Below, piece by piece: positions 34,253 to 42,886 of a DNA stretch of 64,000 nt. The translations under genes were made by a program, and so were the position numbers. Every line of letters begins with the position of its first letter. Position 1 is the stretch's first letter. The stretch spans positions 1 through 64,000 of the forward strand of contig NZ_JAHQCR010000087.1 of NCBI RefSeq assembly GCF_019042735.1, written 5' to 3'. The notes under the pieces are model-generated. The model was given only the letters and a program-made list of their open reading frames with translations. It made no database searches and was not told the origin of the DNA. This stretch comes from Evansella alkalicola. Its GTDB lineage: Bacteria > Bacillota > Bacilli > Bacillales > Salisediminibacteriaceae.

Positions 34253-35158
34253 TTATTGATTCTGGTTGCTACCTTCTGGAATGATAGACAAGGATATGTT
34301 CATATGTGCATCATCCTCATACGGGCCTTTAAAGTCCTTTCCATACTTTTCAATGATATAGTCACTCGTTAATGTTGCTTTCAGTAGAGGAATTCGATAT
34401 TGATAAATGAAATGATAAGTATCTATTATCTTCCCTTCCTCTTCTTTAAACAGCTTTCCATGGTGGCTATATGTAACTACATGGACATTGTCGATCACTT
34501 TTCCAACCATACCATCAGGAATTTGACTCAAGTTACTGACTTCAATAGCAATAAGCTCTTGGAAAGAAGCCATCTCCTTTGTATTATCAATATCAAAGCA
34601 GACACGATAGACGCTTCCGTTCAATTGGTTTGGAACAAGATGAGCCTTGGCGAAAAAATTTGTCATCCTCTCGATAATTGACAATGGATTTGAATCACTC
34701 ACACGGTGAATGACTCCGACCAACATTAAATCATTAATCGTTTCAAGGTGCTCATCTACTCTAGCCTTCCCTTTAGCCAATTTCATATTTAGCCGAATAG
34801 ATTCCACATTTATTCTATTGTTACTTCTTATTGGTATTTGGACTTTTCGATATTTGCCAGGAGTTACACCATAGATTTTCTTGAAGTTTCGGATAAACAC
34901 CTCTTGTGATTGAAAACCAAACTGCAAGGCAATGGTGAGAATACTATCCTTTGTATGTAGAAGACAATCCGCTGCCCTTGCTAATTTTCTCCTCTTTACA
35001 TATTCATGAACTGACAATCCAACAACAGCCTTAAATACCCGATAGAAGTGAAATTTAGAAAAATAAAGTTGGTTAATGATGTCGTCGATGTTCATTTCAT
35101 CCTCTACATGTGCTTCTACATAATCACTGAATTCTTGAATCTTCTCCAAATAGTCCAA
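34253..35158 (-). CDS. AraC-family regulator with GyrI-like effector domain
   Basis: A 301-residue protein. Residues 1-100 form the two-helix-turn-helix AraC domain (DDIINQLYFSKFHFYRVFKA, then GFQSQEVFIRNFKKIYGVTPGKYR in two parts). The C-terminal 150 residues resemble GyrI/effector-binding domains of the BmrR type. A perfect GGAGGTGA (35174-35167) stands eight bases before a TTG at 35158, so this is the probable start; the ATG at 35176 directly abuts that ribosome site, and the longer GTG frame starts inside a palindrome repeat. Confidence 0.85.
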   Translation of the reverse strand: MDYLEKIQEFSDYVEAHVEDEMNIDDIINQLYFSKFHFYRVFKAVVGLSVHEYVKRRKLARAADCLLHTKDSILTIALQFGFQSQEVFIRNFKKIYGVTPGKYRKVQIPIRSNNRINVESIRLNMKLAKGKARVDEHLETINDLMLVGVIHRVSDSNPLSIIERMTNFFAKAHLVPNQLNGSVYRVCFDIDNTKEMASFQELIAIEVSNLSQIPDGMVGKVIDNVHVVTYSHHGKLFKEEEGKIIDTYHFIYQYRIPLLKATLTSDYIIEKYGKDFKGPYEDDAHMNISLSIIPEGSNQNQ

Positions 35159-35181
35159 TCTAAAGGTCACCTCCATAGGAA

Positions 35182-35249
35182 GTTCAGGGACCTGGTCCCC
35201 GACAATTCTGTGAACGTTCACGGAATTGTGCGGGACCTGGTCCCTGAAC
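35182..35249 (-). repeat. Nested palindrome repeat, copy 11 (reverse)
   Basis: Complete copy in which both outer arms read GGGACCTGGTCCC. It lies just upstream of the AraC ribosome site. Confidence 0.92.
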
Positions 35250-35795
35250 TTTAATCACTTCACTATCCTCGAGTATCCCCCCTTTGTTATATAGTAAAAA
35301 ACGGTATAAACAACTGCGTCAGCTTCTCTATTGCTGTATAGGGTATACCCTGTTGCAATGTCTGTTGTTGCTACTACTGAAAGAACCGCAATTGTCACCA
35401 TTGTCGATATATTTTATACATAGGTTTGTGTTCACCCTTTAGGAAATTATCTTTTTATAAGGTTTTCGCCAATTCTCCGGGAAATCCTTTATAGAGGAAG
35501 TTCAGGAGGAAGTTCAGGGACCTGGTCCCCGACATTTTTGTGAACGTTCACGGAATTGTGCGGGACCTGGTCCCTGAACTTTTATCCTTAGAAACTAGGA
35601 ATAACTGTAAAGAACTAGATATGATTGTCCCATGTTAGATAATCTCAATTTTCTATACTATTTAGTTATAAGAAAATTCTCGGTTTTTCGATAAATAATA
35701 CAAAAGGACCAAAATAATCCCCCCATAGGAAGACGAGTTTGGGCGAAAGAATGAATGCAACAAATTATGAGAGACTAGAAAGAGAGGCACTAATT
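35250..35795. other. Non-coding region with a second palindrome
   Basis: About 545 bp between divergent genes. Apart from palindrome copy 12 I see no gene. A start-like ATG at 35751 lies in frame with the DUF5667 gene but lacks a signal peptide context. Confidence 0.4.
35512..35579 (-). repeat. Nested palindrome repeat, copy 12, with duplicated flank
   Basis: Complete copy; both outer arms read GGGACCTGGTCCC, as in copy 11, 330 bp away. The preceding flank GAGGAAGTTCAG is duplicated in tandem (35494-35517). Confidence 0.92.
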
Positions 35796-37265
35796 ATGAA
35801 AATACCATTCAAAGTTTTATCAACAACAGCAATTGCTGCACTATTAGTCGGCTTATCCGCTCCAGCAGTATTGGGGAATGAACCTGGAGAGGACTTGGAA
35901 ACTGAAAGCAATCTTGAAATTATTATTGAAGATGACAGCTCATATGAGGTAGAAAATGTAACCAATCCTGAAGTCGAGGAAAATGGAGAAGATACTTTTG
36001 GTGAAGATGTCGATGAAAACGAAATAGTAGTCGAGGAAACTTCTGACAATGTTGGTGACAGTGACGTTTCGGACGTGGAACCGGAAGTAGAGTTTGAAGA
36101 GGAGCAAGAAGATACGGTTGAAGAATCAAATAATAATGTAGGTTTAACGCCTGAAGACTTCTTCTATTTCATAGATCGTTGGGTGGAAACAATCAAACTG
36201 GCATTTACTTTTGATGAAGAACAAAAAGCTATTATTTTAAGTGAAATGGCTGAAAAACGTTTAGCTGAACTAGATTCACTAGATGAAGACGCAAAGGAAA
36301 AACATATGGAATCTTTACTAGATGCTTATAAAGAATCTATTGCAAAAGCGAGTGAAATTACTGCAAAACTAGCAGAAGAAGGTGCAGATGTTACGGAAAT
36401 TAGTGAAAAAATTGAAGAAGCTGCAGCCCAAGTTAAAAATATATCTTTCAGATTTGAAGAGGAAGACAGCATTAAGGAAGAACTCGAAGAGACTTCTGAC
36501 CAAATTATTGAAAATATAAAAAATGTAAAGGCTGTAGCAAATGTACCAGAAGAAACAGTACTTCAATTACGACAAGAAGGCTTTGGATACGGGCAAATTG
36601 GCCACTTACAACGAATCGCTGACCGTGCTGGTGTATCCATCGATGAAGTACTCGTTGTATTTGCAGAAACTGGTGGAATTGGTGAAACTGCAAAAGCATT
36701 TAATGTAAGTCACGCACAAGGCAAAGCTATTGGAAAAAATAGAAGCAAAGAAGAGATGGTAGAAGAGGTAGAAGAGGTTGAAGAGGTTGAAGTAGTTGAG
36801 GAAGCTGTAGACATAGAGGGTGCGGAAGGTACAGACGAAGTGGACGCGGAAGTTGAAGAAGAACAAGTACAAGTAGTTCAATCTTCTTCTGCTCAAACTG
36901 AAGCTAAACAAGAAACAAATAAATCAAATCAGAATAAAAATGATGCATCAAATAAATCTAACGAAAACCGTGAGGCAGCAAAATCAAACTCCTCTGATAA
37001 ACGTAATGAGGCTAATTCAAATGCATCCGAAAAGCGTGCAGAATCTATTAGTAAATCAAATGAAAACAGCAATGCTGCATCAACCAAAAAGGACAATCAA
37101 AATAATAAGTCTCAAAAAAATAACGATGTAAAGACTAATAATGATTCATCTAATAACTCCAATAATAAGAAAGATAATGGTCCTACATCTAAAGAAGATT
37201 CAAAAGGTAAAGGCAATGGAAACGGCAATGGGAATGGTAATGGGAATGGTAATGGGAGAAACTAA
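35796..37265 (+). CDS. Secreted acidic DUF5667-type protein with Gly-Asn tail
   Basis: A 489-residue protein. A signal peptide (residues 1-27, ending SAPAVLG) is followed by a very acidic region (28-110), a helical DUF5667-like domain (LTPEDFFYFIDRWVETIKLA, FTFDEEQKAIILSEMAEKRL), a second helical stretch, another acidic tract, a Ser/Asn/Lys-rich region and a (GN)n tail. The start is ATG 35796 with AGAGG eight bases before it; earlier in-frame ATGs lack a signal peptide. The low pI fits a protein exposed to salt or high pH. DUF5667 proteins occur at the cell surface; the function is unknown. Confidence 0.75.
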   Translation: MKIPFKVLSTTAIAALLVGLSAPAVLGNEPGEDLETESNLEIIIEDDSSYEVENVTNPEVEENGEDTFGEDVDENEIVVEETSDNVGDSDVSDVEPEVEFEEEQEDTVEESNNNVGLTPEDFFYFIDRWVETIKLAFTFDEEQKAIILSEMAEKRLAELDSLDEDAKEKHMESLLDAYKESIAKASEITAKLAEEGADVTEISEKIEEAAAQVKNISFRFEEEDSIKEELEETSDQIIENIKNVKAVANVPEETVLQLRQEGFGYGQIGHLQRIADRAGVSIDEVLVVFAETGGIGETAKAFNVSHAQGKAIGKNRSKEEMVEEVEEVEEVEVVEEAVDIEGAEGTDEVDAEVEEEQVQVVQSSSAQTEAKQETNKSNQNKNDASNKSNENREAAKSNSSDKRNEANSNASEKRAESISKSNENSNAASTKKDNQNNKSQKNNDVKTNNDSSNNSNNKKDNGPTSKEDSKGKGNGNGNGNGNGNGNGRN

Positions 37266-37336
37266 TAACAATTAGTTACCCTCTAAGTTAACTGGTAACC
37301 CACTGATATATTGAACAAAAATAAATCTAAAATAAA

Positions 37337-37401
37337 CCGGGACCTGGTCCCCGACAATTCTGTGAACGTTCACGAAATTGTGCGGGACCAGGTCCCTGAA
37401 C
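37337..37401 (-). repeat. Nested palindrome repeat, copy 13 (left end lost), probable terminator
   Basis: It lacks the outermost GTTCA on the left; the rest is intact. TTTTTT follows on the plus strand, 70 bp after the DUF5667 stop codon. Confidence 0.9.
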
Positions 37402-37479
37402 TTTTTTGTTATAATTGACTTAGTCTCAATCACTTTTCTTACATAAAATCAAAATAGATTACTAAAGGAGCCCAAAATA

Positions 37480-38403
37480 ATGAGAACAATTAAACTTGGA
37501 AGCAGTAAGTTAGATGTACCAGTTGTAGCCGTTGGGTGTATGCGAATTAATTCCCTCGGCAAGAAAGAAGCAGAGAGTTTTGTCCAGACAGCACTTGAAA
37601 ATGGTGCTAATTTCTTTGATCACGCTGATCTCTATGGCAGAGGTGAATGTGAAGAGATATTTGCAGATGCGGTTCATATGAATGACGATGTTCGAGAAAA
37701 GTTAATTCTCCAGTCTAAGTGCGGTATTCGTCCTGATGTAGGAACGTATGATCACTCAAAAGAGCACATTATATCTTCCGTAGATAAAATCCTAAAACGC
37801 TTAAAAACAGACTATCTAGATGTGTTCCTACTCCATCGTCCTGACGCACTAATGGAACCTGAGGAAGTGGCCGAAGCTTTCGATACTCTCCATAGCGCAG
37901 GAAAAGTAAAGCATTTCGGGGTTTCTAACCACAATCCAATGCAAATGGAGCTATTGAACAAATACATGAAGCAACCAATTGTGGCCAATCAGCTTCAATT
38001 AAGTATTACAAACACAACCATGATTTCAAGCGGCATTAATGTAAATATGGAAAATGACGCTGCCGTCAATCGTGATGGAAGTGTGCTTGATTACTCTAGA
38101 CTAAATGATATTACAATTCAGCCTTGGTCACCATTCCAATATGGTTTCTTTGAGGGCGTCTTTCTTGGAAACGATAAGTTTCCTGAATTAAACAAGATGA
38201 TTGATGAGGTTGCGGAAAAATATGGTGTATCTAATACTACAATTGCCATTGCTTGGCTGTTACGCCACCCTGCGAACATGCAACCAGTCATTGGTACGAT
38301 GAATGAAAGTCGACTAATTGATTGTATCAAGGCAAGCGAAGTCCATCTCTCTCGTGAAGAATGGTATAACCTTTATCGAGCAGCAGGGAATAAACTCCCT
38401 TAA
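37480..38403 (+). CDS. Aldo/keto reductase (YdhF-like)
   Basis: A 307-residue NADPH-dependent oxidoreductase. The catalytic tetrad is visible: Asp and Tyr in FFDHADLYGRGECEE, Lys in LQSKCG and His in VFLLHRPDAL. VKHFGVSNHNP and IAIAWLLRHPANMQPVIG, followed by TMNESRL, form the cofactor pocket. AAAGGAGCC stands before the ATG. The substrate is unknown. The gene is monocistronic, with a strong terminator 65 bp on. Confidence 0.92.
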   Translation: MRTIKLGSSKLDVPVVAVGCMRINSLGKKEAESFVQTALENGANFFDHADLYGRGECEEIFADAVHMNDDVREKLILQSKCGIRPDVGTYDHSKEHIISSVDKILKRLKTDYLDVFLLHRPDALMEPEEVAEAFDTLHSAGKVKHFGVSNHNPMQMELLNKYMKQPIVANQLQLSITNTTMISSGINVNMENDAAVNRDGSVLDYSRLNDITIQPWSPFQYGFFEGVFLGNDKFPELNKMIDEVAEKYGVSNTTIAIAWLLRHPANMQPVIGTMNESRLIDCIKASEVHLSREEWYNLYRAAGNKLP

Positions 38404-38405
38404 GC

Positions 38406-38564
38406 GTTACCAGCTAACCAACTCATTTAACGAACAAGAAAAAAAAACGTAAAATAAAAAAAAGATGCCAAAACCTTCGATTAAATATAAGGTTTTGGTA
38501 CCTTTTTATTTAATTCTGGCACCACAAACCTACAGTTACCAGCTAACCGACTCATTTAACGAAC
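38406..38564 (+). repeat. Pair of 30-bp direct repeats around a terminator
   Basis: GTTACCAGCTAACC, one or two changed bases, then CTCATTTAACGAAC occurs at 38406-38435 and again at 38535-38564. A shorter, diverged relative (GGTAACCGACTG with AACGAACAA) lies at 39532-39555, and a weaker one near 37288. They look like one small dispersed repeat. Confidence 0.75.
38468..38507 (+). terminator. Terminator of the aldo/keto reductase gene
   Basis: CCAAAACCTT and AAGGTTTTGG pair around an 11-base loop, followed by TACC and TTTTT. Confidence 0.85.
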
Positions 38565-38810
38565 TTATCGAAATTAGGTACATAAGCCTTTGATAATGCT
38601 TTAGATTTCGATGCTTCCTTTCCCCCTTAAACACAGCCATTATCCCCTAAAAGAACGCATAACAAAATTCTCATTATTTGGTTTCCTTATGTACAAAGGA
38701 TGGCTTATTTTGGAGACCAATTTACCTAATATAATTTTCGTTTCAGCCTAAAAATAACCTTGGCTTTATAATCGATGAGTTTATAAAGCTTATTGTGGAG
38801 GTGGCAGCAA

Positions 38811-39500
38811 ATGGAGATAGCTTCACTATTCTCAATCTTGTTATTAATTGCTGTAATTGGGATTATTTTTATGAGGCGGAAAACACCTGCCCCCATTTAT
38901 GCAGAAAAAGAAACAGTAAAAGCATCACCACGATATGATAATACATTCAGGGAGGAATTCGCATTGGAACGAGATACTCATGAAATGATCGAAAGAGCTG
39001 AAAGACAAGCTGAAATTGAAAGAGCTGTTGATGAAGAGATAGGGGAAGAACTTGCTCCACTAAAAAATCAGTTGGAGTCCATTCAATCTTCCCTTAGCCA
39101 TTTAGAGTCTGCACAACAGCAGGGATCCTCTAGTGCTGGTCAAGGGCAATCACAACAACAGGCACAAACTGGTGATTTAGTGCAGCAAATGCAACAATTT
39201 AGCTCTCAGGCACAACAGCAGCAACAAAAAACGTTCCAGCAATTGCAGCAAAATATTCAGCAAGCAACACAGATGCTAAATAATGTAGGACAATCACTCC
39301 AATCATTTAGCGTGTTAAATCAGATTAGTGATCAAATAAGTCAATCCCAAAATCAATTGCAACAACAGAGTCAGCAAAGTCAGCAACAAGGACAAATGTC
39401 AAACCAAGGTCAACAAAGCCAAGCTCAGCAAGGACAAGGAATGACATCTGCACAAGATCAAATGCAGGGGCAAGATCCTTCTGATGAGCTGTTTTATTAA
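38811..39500 (+). CDS. Single-pass membrane protein with Gln-rich domain
   Basis: A 229-residue protein. One N-terminal membrane helix (LFSILLLIAVIGIIFM) is followed by a charged helical part (ERDTHEMIERAERQAEIERA) and a C-terminal 130 residues dominated by Gln, Ser and Asn (QQQAQ, SQQSQQQGQM). The start is ATG 38811, seven bases after GGAGGTG; the longer frame from 38793 overlaps that site. Gln-rich tails in bacterial membrane proteins can mediate self-association, but nothing here identifies a pathway. No signal peptidase site is seen. Confidence 0.7.
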   Translation: MEIASLFSILLLIAVIGIIFMRRKTPAPIYAEKETVKASPRYDNTFREEFALERDTHEMIERAERQAEIERAVDEEIGEELAPLKNQLESIQSSLSHLESAQQQGSSSAGQGQSQQQAQTGDLVQQMQQFSSQAQQQQQKTFQQLQQNIQQATQMLNNVGQSLQSFSVLNQISDQISQSQNQLQQQSQQSQQQGQMSNQGQQSQAQQGQGMTSAQDQMQGQDPSDELFY

Positions 39501-39652
39501 GTTTTCCCTTTTAGTTAGCTTTTAGTTAGCTGGTAACCGACTGTTATAACGAACAAACATTTTTAAAAAGAGTTCCTGCTCCTGGTACAGTATAATGAAC
39601 AGTTACCAGGTAAGCAGGAACCTCTTTGGAATAAACAAGGGCTGGGTAAGTA

Positions 39653-40165
39653 GTGTATTTTCCTTGGCATGACCAAGCTCCAATCATACAGTGTATTTTC
39701 CTCGTCATGACCAAACTCCAAGCATTCAATGTAATTTCCTTGGCATTAAAAGTTAAAATGTAAAGGCAAGAAGGAACTTCCTCGTCATGACAAGCTCCAA
39801 TCATACAGTGTATTTTCCTCGTCATGACCACGCTCCAAGCATTCAGTGTATTTTCCTCGTCATGGCAAGCGCCCAAGCATTCAATGTAATTTCCTTGGCA
39901 TTAAAAGTTAAAATGTAAAGGCAAGAAGGAACTTCCTCGTCATGACCAAGCTCCAATCATACAGTGTATTTTCCTCGTCATGACCAAGCTCCAAGCATTC
40001 AATGTAATTTCCTTGGCATTAAAAGTTAAAATGTAAAGGCAAGAAGGAACTTCCTCGTCATGACAAGCTCCAATCATACAGTGTATTTTCCTCGTCATGA
40101 CCACGTTCCAAGCATTCAATGTATTTTCCTAGGCATGATCACGATTCAAGCATGCAGGCACTTCC
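39653..40165. repeat. Complex minisatellite, 38-bp unit with higher-order repeats
   Basis: About 510 bp built from a 38-bp unit beginning TGTATTTTCCTCGTCATGAC and ending CTCCAAGCATTCA. A longer module (TGTAATTTCCTTGGCATTAA, then AAGTTAAAATGTAAAGGCAA, then GAAGGAACTTCCTCGTCATG) is inserted three times, giving a higher-order repeat. Units differ by single bases. No ORF runs through it and no spacers of constant length are present, so it is not a CRISPR array. GTCATGAC is an 8-bp palindrome in each unit. Confidence 0.9.
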
Positions 40166-40244
40166 TTGGAGTTTTTACTAGTTACCTAACTAGTAGAATC
40201 TTCCCTAAGCGCCCTATCCACCTTCATTTTTCCAAAACTATTCG

Positions 40245-41576
40245 TTAACCTGTAAAGACATCACCTTTTGGATATGATACTGACGGTTTCGAAGATTTGG
40301 CTAAGGCAAAGGCTAAGGTTAATGGTCCAATTCGGCCGATGAACATCAAGGTTATAATGATCTGCTTACCTATAAATGACAAATCATCTGTTAGCCCCAT
40401 TGACAAACCAACCGTACCAAAAGCTGAGAATGCTTCAAACACAATGTGGATAAATGGCGCCTTTTCCGTGATACTTAAACTTAATACTGAAGCAAAAACA
40501 ATCGTTAAACTTATAAAGGAAATCGCTAACGCTCTGTGAATGATGTCATCATTAATTTTTCGCCTAAAAATAATGGTTTCTTGGTTCCCTCGCAAATAGG
40601 AAATCACAGCAAATATGATGACTAAAAAGGTTGTTAGTTTGATACCACTACCCGTCGATGCACTTCCTGCTCCTATAAACATAAGGAGTAGTGTGAAAAC
40701 AATGGATCCAGGAGTCATATCACCAATTTCAATCGTGTTGAAGCCGGCTGTTCTAGGAGTGACTGCCTGAAAGTAGGCTGCAAATAGCTGCTCTCCAGTT
40801 GTAAGTCCCCCAAGTGTCATTGGATTAGAGTATTCTAATGTAAATATAACAAACATGGCAAGAATATTAAGAAAGAGTGTTCCCACTAACATAATTTTTG
40901 TATGTAAAGCTAATAATCGAAACTTCCTTGTGGTCATCACATCGTAAACAACGGTAAATCCAATTCCACCGATGATAAAAAGAATAGTGATAATAATGTT
41001 GATGATTGGATCTCCAACATAACCAGATAAGCTATCTGACCATAAACTAAAGCCAGCATTGTTAAATGTCGATATGGCATGAAAGATACTTGTATAGATT
41101 CCAAATCCCCAACCATGTTCTGGTATCCAACGAACTGACAGAAATACAGCTGCGATCAATTCCATTGCGATGGAAAAAATAAATAGTATTTTTACCAAAC
41201 GCACGACGCCACCAATAGAATGTTGGTTTAATGATTCTTGAATCAGTAGCCGTTCTCTAATCCCAATCCTTTTCCCTAGGAGTAAGACAGTCATAATGGC
41301 AAATGTCATCAATCCTAATCCACCTATTTTGATGAGAATCATGATGATGACCTGACCAAAAACAGTAAAGTCGTGTCCAGTATCAACAACAACTAGACCA
41401 GTAACCGTTGTAGCTGAGGTTGCAGTAAATAGTGCATTTATCCAAGATATTCCTCCAACGGTACTCCAGGGCGTTTTTAACAGTATTGTTCCAAAAATTA
41501 TGACGATAAGAAAACCTAGTGCCAAAATTTGCGGAGGGGAAAATTTCCAGTTACCAAGCAAATTAGTGATTTTCAT
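40245..41576 (-). CDS. ktrB: Potassium uptake channel subunit (KtrB/KtrD-like)
   Basis: A 443-residue membrane protein with four M1-P-M2 repeats. Selectivity-filter-like loops are seen in TATSATTVTGLVVVDTG, TFNNAGFSLWSD, VTPRTAGFNTI and AFGTVGLSMGL, each with the key Gly. The TrkH/KtrB pattern (RIGPLTLAFALAK at the end) is clear. It takes up potassium driven by the membrane potential, often with sodium. The gene abuts the regulatory subunit gene with no gap, so the two are coupled, and is under the same c-di-AMP riboswitch. Confidence 0.92.
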   Translation of the reverse strand: MKITNLLGNWKFSPPQILALGFLIVIIFGTILLKTPWSTVGGISWINALFTATSATTVTGLVVVDTGHDFTVFGQVIIMILIKIGGLGLMTFAIMTVLLLGKRIGIRERLLIQESLNQHSIGGVVRLVKILFIFSIAMELIAAVFLSVRWIPEHGWGFGIYTSIFHAISTFNNAGFSLWSDSLSGYVGDPIINIIITILFIIGGIGFTVVYDVMTTRKFRLLALHTKIMLVGTLFLNILAMFVIFTLEYSNPMTLGGLTTGEQLFAAYFQAVTPRTAGFNTIEIGDMTPGSIVFTLLLMFIGAGSASTGSGIKLTTFLVIIFAVISYLRGNQETIIFRRKINDDIIHRALAISFISLTIVFASVLSLSITEKAPFIHIVFEAFSAFGTVGLSMGLTDDLSFIGKQIIITLMFIGRIGPLTLAFALAKSSKPSVSYPKGDVFTG

Positions 41577-42239
41577 TTACATCACCTGATCTTCAAAACG
41601 TTTAATATCATCATTCTGGCCGATCACGATCAGAAGATCTTTATTAGAAATTTTATATTGTGGCGAAGGTGATATATCGATAGTTTCCCCTTGTTTGATT
41701 GCAAGAATTGTTATTCCAAAACTTGCACGAATATTTAACTCTACTAAAGTTTTCCCTTCGAGTTTCATGGAGGCAAGTAACTCCACAATACTATACTTGT
41801 CTGATAACTCGATGAAATCTATCACATTCTCATCTGACATTTGCTGAGCAATTCTTCTACCCATATCATTTTCTGGGTGAACTATCTTGTCTGCGCCAAT
41901 TTTCTCTAGAACTTTATGATGATAATCGTTCTTGGCTTTTACACAAACGTTCTTAACTCCCGACTCCTTTAGTAATAAAGTTGTTAGAATACTAGCTTGG
42001 ATATTATCACCAATAGCGACGACAACATTTTCGAAGTTCCGAATTCCTAACGAGCGAAGTAAATTTTCATCAGTAGAATCCCCAACGACAGCATGAGTTG
42101 TATATTTTGCATAATCGTTCACTTTCTTATCATCCCTATCGATGGCAAGGACTTCATTACCTAGTTTTACAAGCTCCTTACATACACTCCCACCGAAACG
42201 CCCTAATCCAATAACAACAAACTGTTTCCTTGTTGCCAA
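41577..42239 (-). CDS. ktrA: Potassium uptake regulatory subunit (KtrA/KtrC-like)
   Basis: A 220-residue RCK protein. FVVIGLGRFGGSVCKELVK is the NAD/ATP-binding Rossmann start, ENVVVAIGDNIQASILTTLL continues it, and the C-terminal RCK_C half (LASMKLEGKTLVELNIRASF) can bind c-di-AMP in relatives. The probable start is TTG 42239, nine bases after AAGGAG; ATGs at 42248 and 42263 overlap or precede the ribosome site. It gates the KtrB subunit. Its leader carries a c-di-AMP riboswitch and terminator. Confidence 0.9.
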   Translation of the reverse strand: MATRKQFVVIGLGRFGGSVCKELVKLGNEVLAIDRDDKKVNDYAKYTTHAVVGDSTDENLLRSLGIRNFENVVVAIGDNIQASILTTLLLKESGVKNVCVKAKNDYHHKVLEKIGADKIVHPENDMGRRIAQQMSDENVIDFIELSDKYSIVELLASMKLEGKTLVELNIRASFGITILAIKQGETIDISPSPQYKISNKDLLIVIGQNDDIKRFEDQVM

Positions 42240-42264
42240 AACTTCCATCTCCTTTTTGCACATG

Positions 42265-42291
42265 AAAAAAGACCATTCTTAAAGAAGGGTC
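42265..42291 (-). terminator. Riboswitch-controlled terminator before ktrA
   Basis: On the minus strand GACCCTTCTT faces AAGAATGGTC, followed by TTTTTT, directly before the ktrA ribosome site. It is the expression platform of the c-di-AMP aptamer. Confidence 0.75.
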
Positions 42292-42319
42292 CGTGAAGAC
42301 AGACCTTTCTCTCCTGCTA

Positions 42320-42443
42320 CGCTTACGAAGTTAGCTGTCGGGTTAGGGGTTGAGAGTACCCCCTCTTTATACAAGATTCACCCCAAGACAAATAATATAC
42401 TTGCCAAAGTTGGGTCCTCCGCTTTGTTTACACAAATTAAGCG
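42320..42443 (-). promoter_or_regulatory. c-di-AMP riboswitch (ydaO/yuaA type)
   Basis: On the minus strand the P1 stem is CGCTTA (42443-42438) with TAAGCG (42325-42320). Inside lie GGGGTGAATC and the strongly conserved ACCCGACAGCTAACTTCG, both marks of the ydaO class. In Bacillus the same element precedes ktrAB; c-di-AMP binding favours termination, lowering potassium uptake when potassium or the second messenger is high. Confidence 0.92.
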
Positions 42444-42476
42444 ATAAAAAGGCTTTTATTCATTTTTTATAACCGT

Positions 42477-42505
42477 ACTTTACTCCTGTCTTTTAATCTT
42501 GTCAA
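42477..42505 (-). promoter_or_regulatory. Sigma-A promoter of the ktr operon
   Basis: On the minus strand TTGACA (42505-42500), a 17-base spacer and TAAAGT (42482-42477). Transcription would start about 30 bases before the riboswitch P1 stem. Confidence 0.75.
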
Positions 42506-42659
42506 TACCATATTTTCATTATAAATTTGAATCAATTCGTTCTTGTGTATATGCAAATGATTTTCTTCACTTTATAATCTTAGTTAGAAAACTCGTTTGG
42601 TGCTATTGTATTCCTGGTAATAACCCAATATAGTTTTTTCTACAAAAGGAGGTCTAATC

Positions 42660-42830
42660 ATGAGATGTGGATCGAAATGCTTCATTGTTGAACTGGAGAT
42701 TGAAGGTGAAAAACAGCGGAAATCCGTCACTGCTAGAACGCCTGTTGATGCTAGAAAAACTATTCGAAACGAATACGGAAAAGGGATAGAAATCATATCC
42801 GTTCTGGAAGAGAAAAAAAGAGGCGGTTGA
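42660..42830 (+). CDS. Small hypothetical protein, 56 residues
   Basis: ATG at 42660 with an ideal ribosome site (AAAGGAGGT, six bases before). The protein starts MRCGSKCFIVELEIEGEKQ and is basic, with an N-terminal Cys pair, a predicted beta hairpin (KCFIVELEIEGEKQRKSVTA) and a helix (TPVDARKTIRNEYG). It is convergent with tyrS. I recall similar short conserved proteins in Bacillaceae without known function. The strength of the ribosome site is the main support. Confidence 0.65.
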   Translation: MRCGSKCFIVELEIEGEKQRKSVTARTPVDARKTIRNEYGKGIEIISVLEEKKRGG

Positions 42831-42886
42831 TATGAGTGGCCCGATCTAATCAACCACAACCATTTATCAACCAACCTCAGCCTTGA

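Noticed and set aside
39544..39876. Minus-strand frame through the 38-bp minisatellite
   Set aside because: The repeat alone explains the open frame. The higher-order modules break it and no start signal is present.
39653..40165. CRISPR array
   Set aside because: Units are contiguous and near-identical over their whole length, with no unique spacers and no cas genes.
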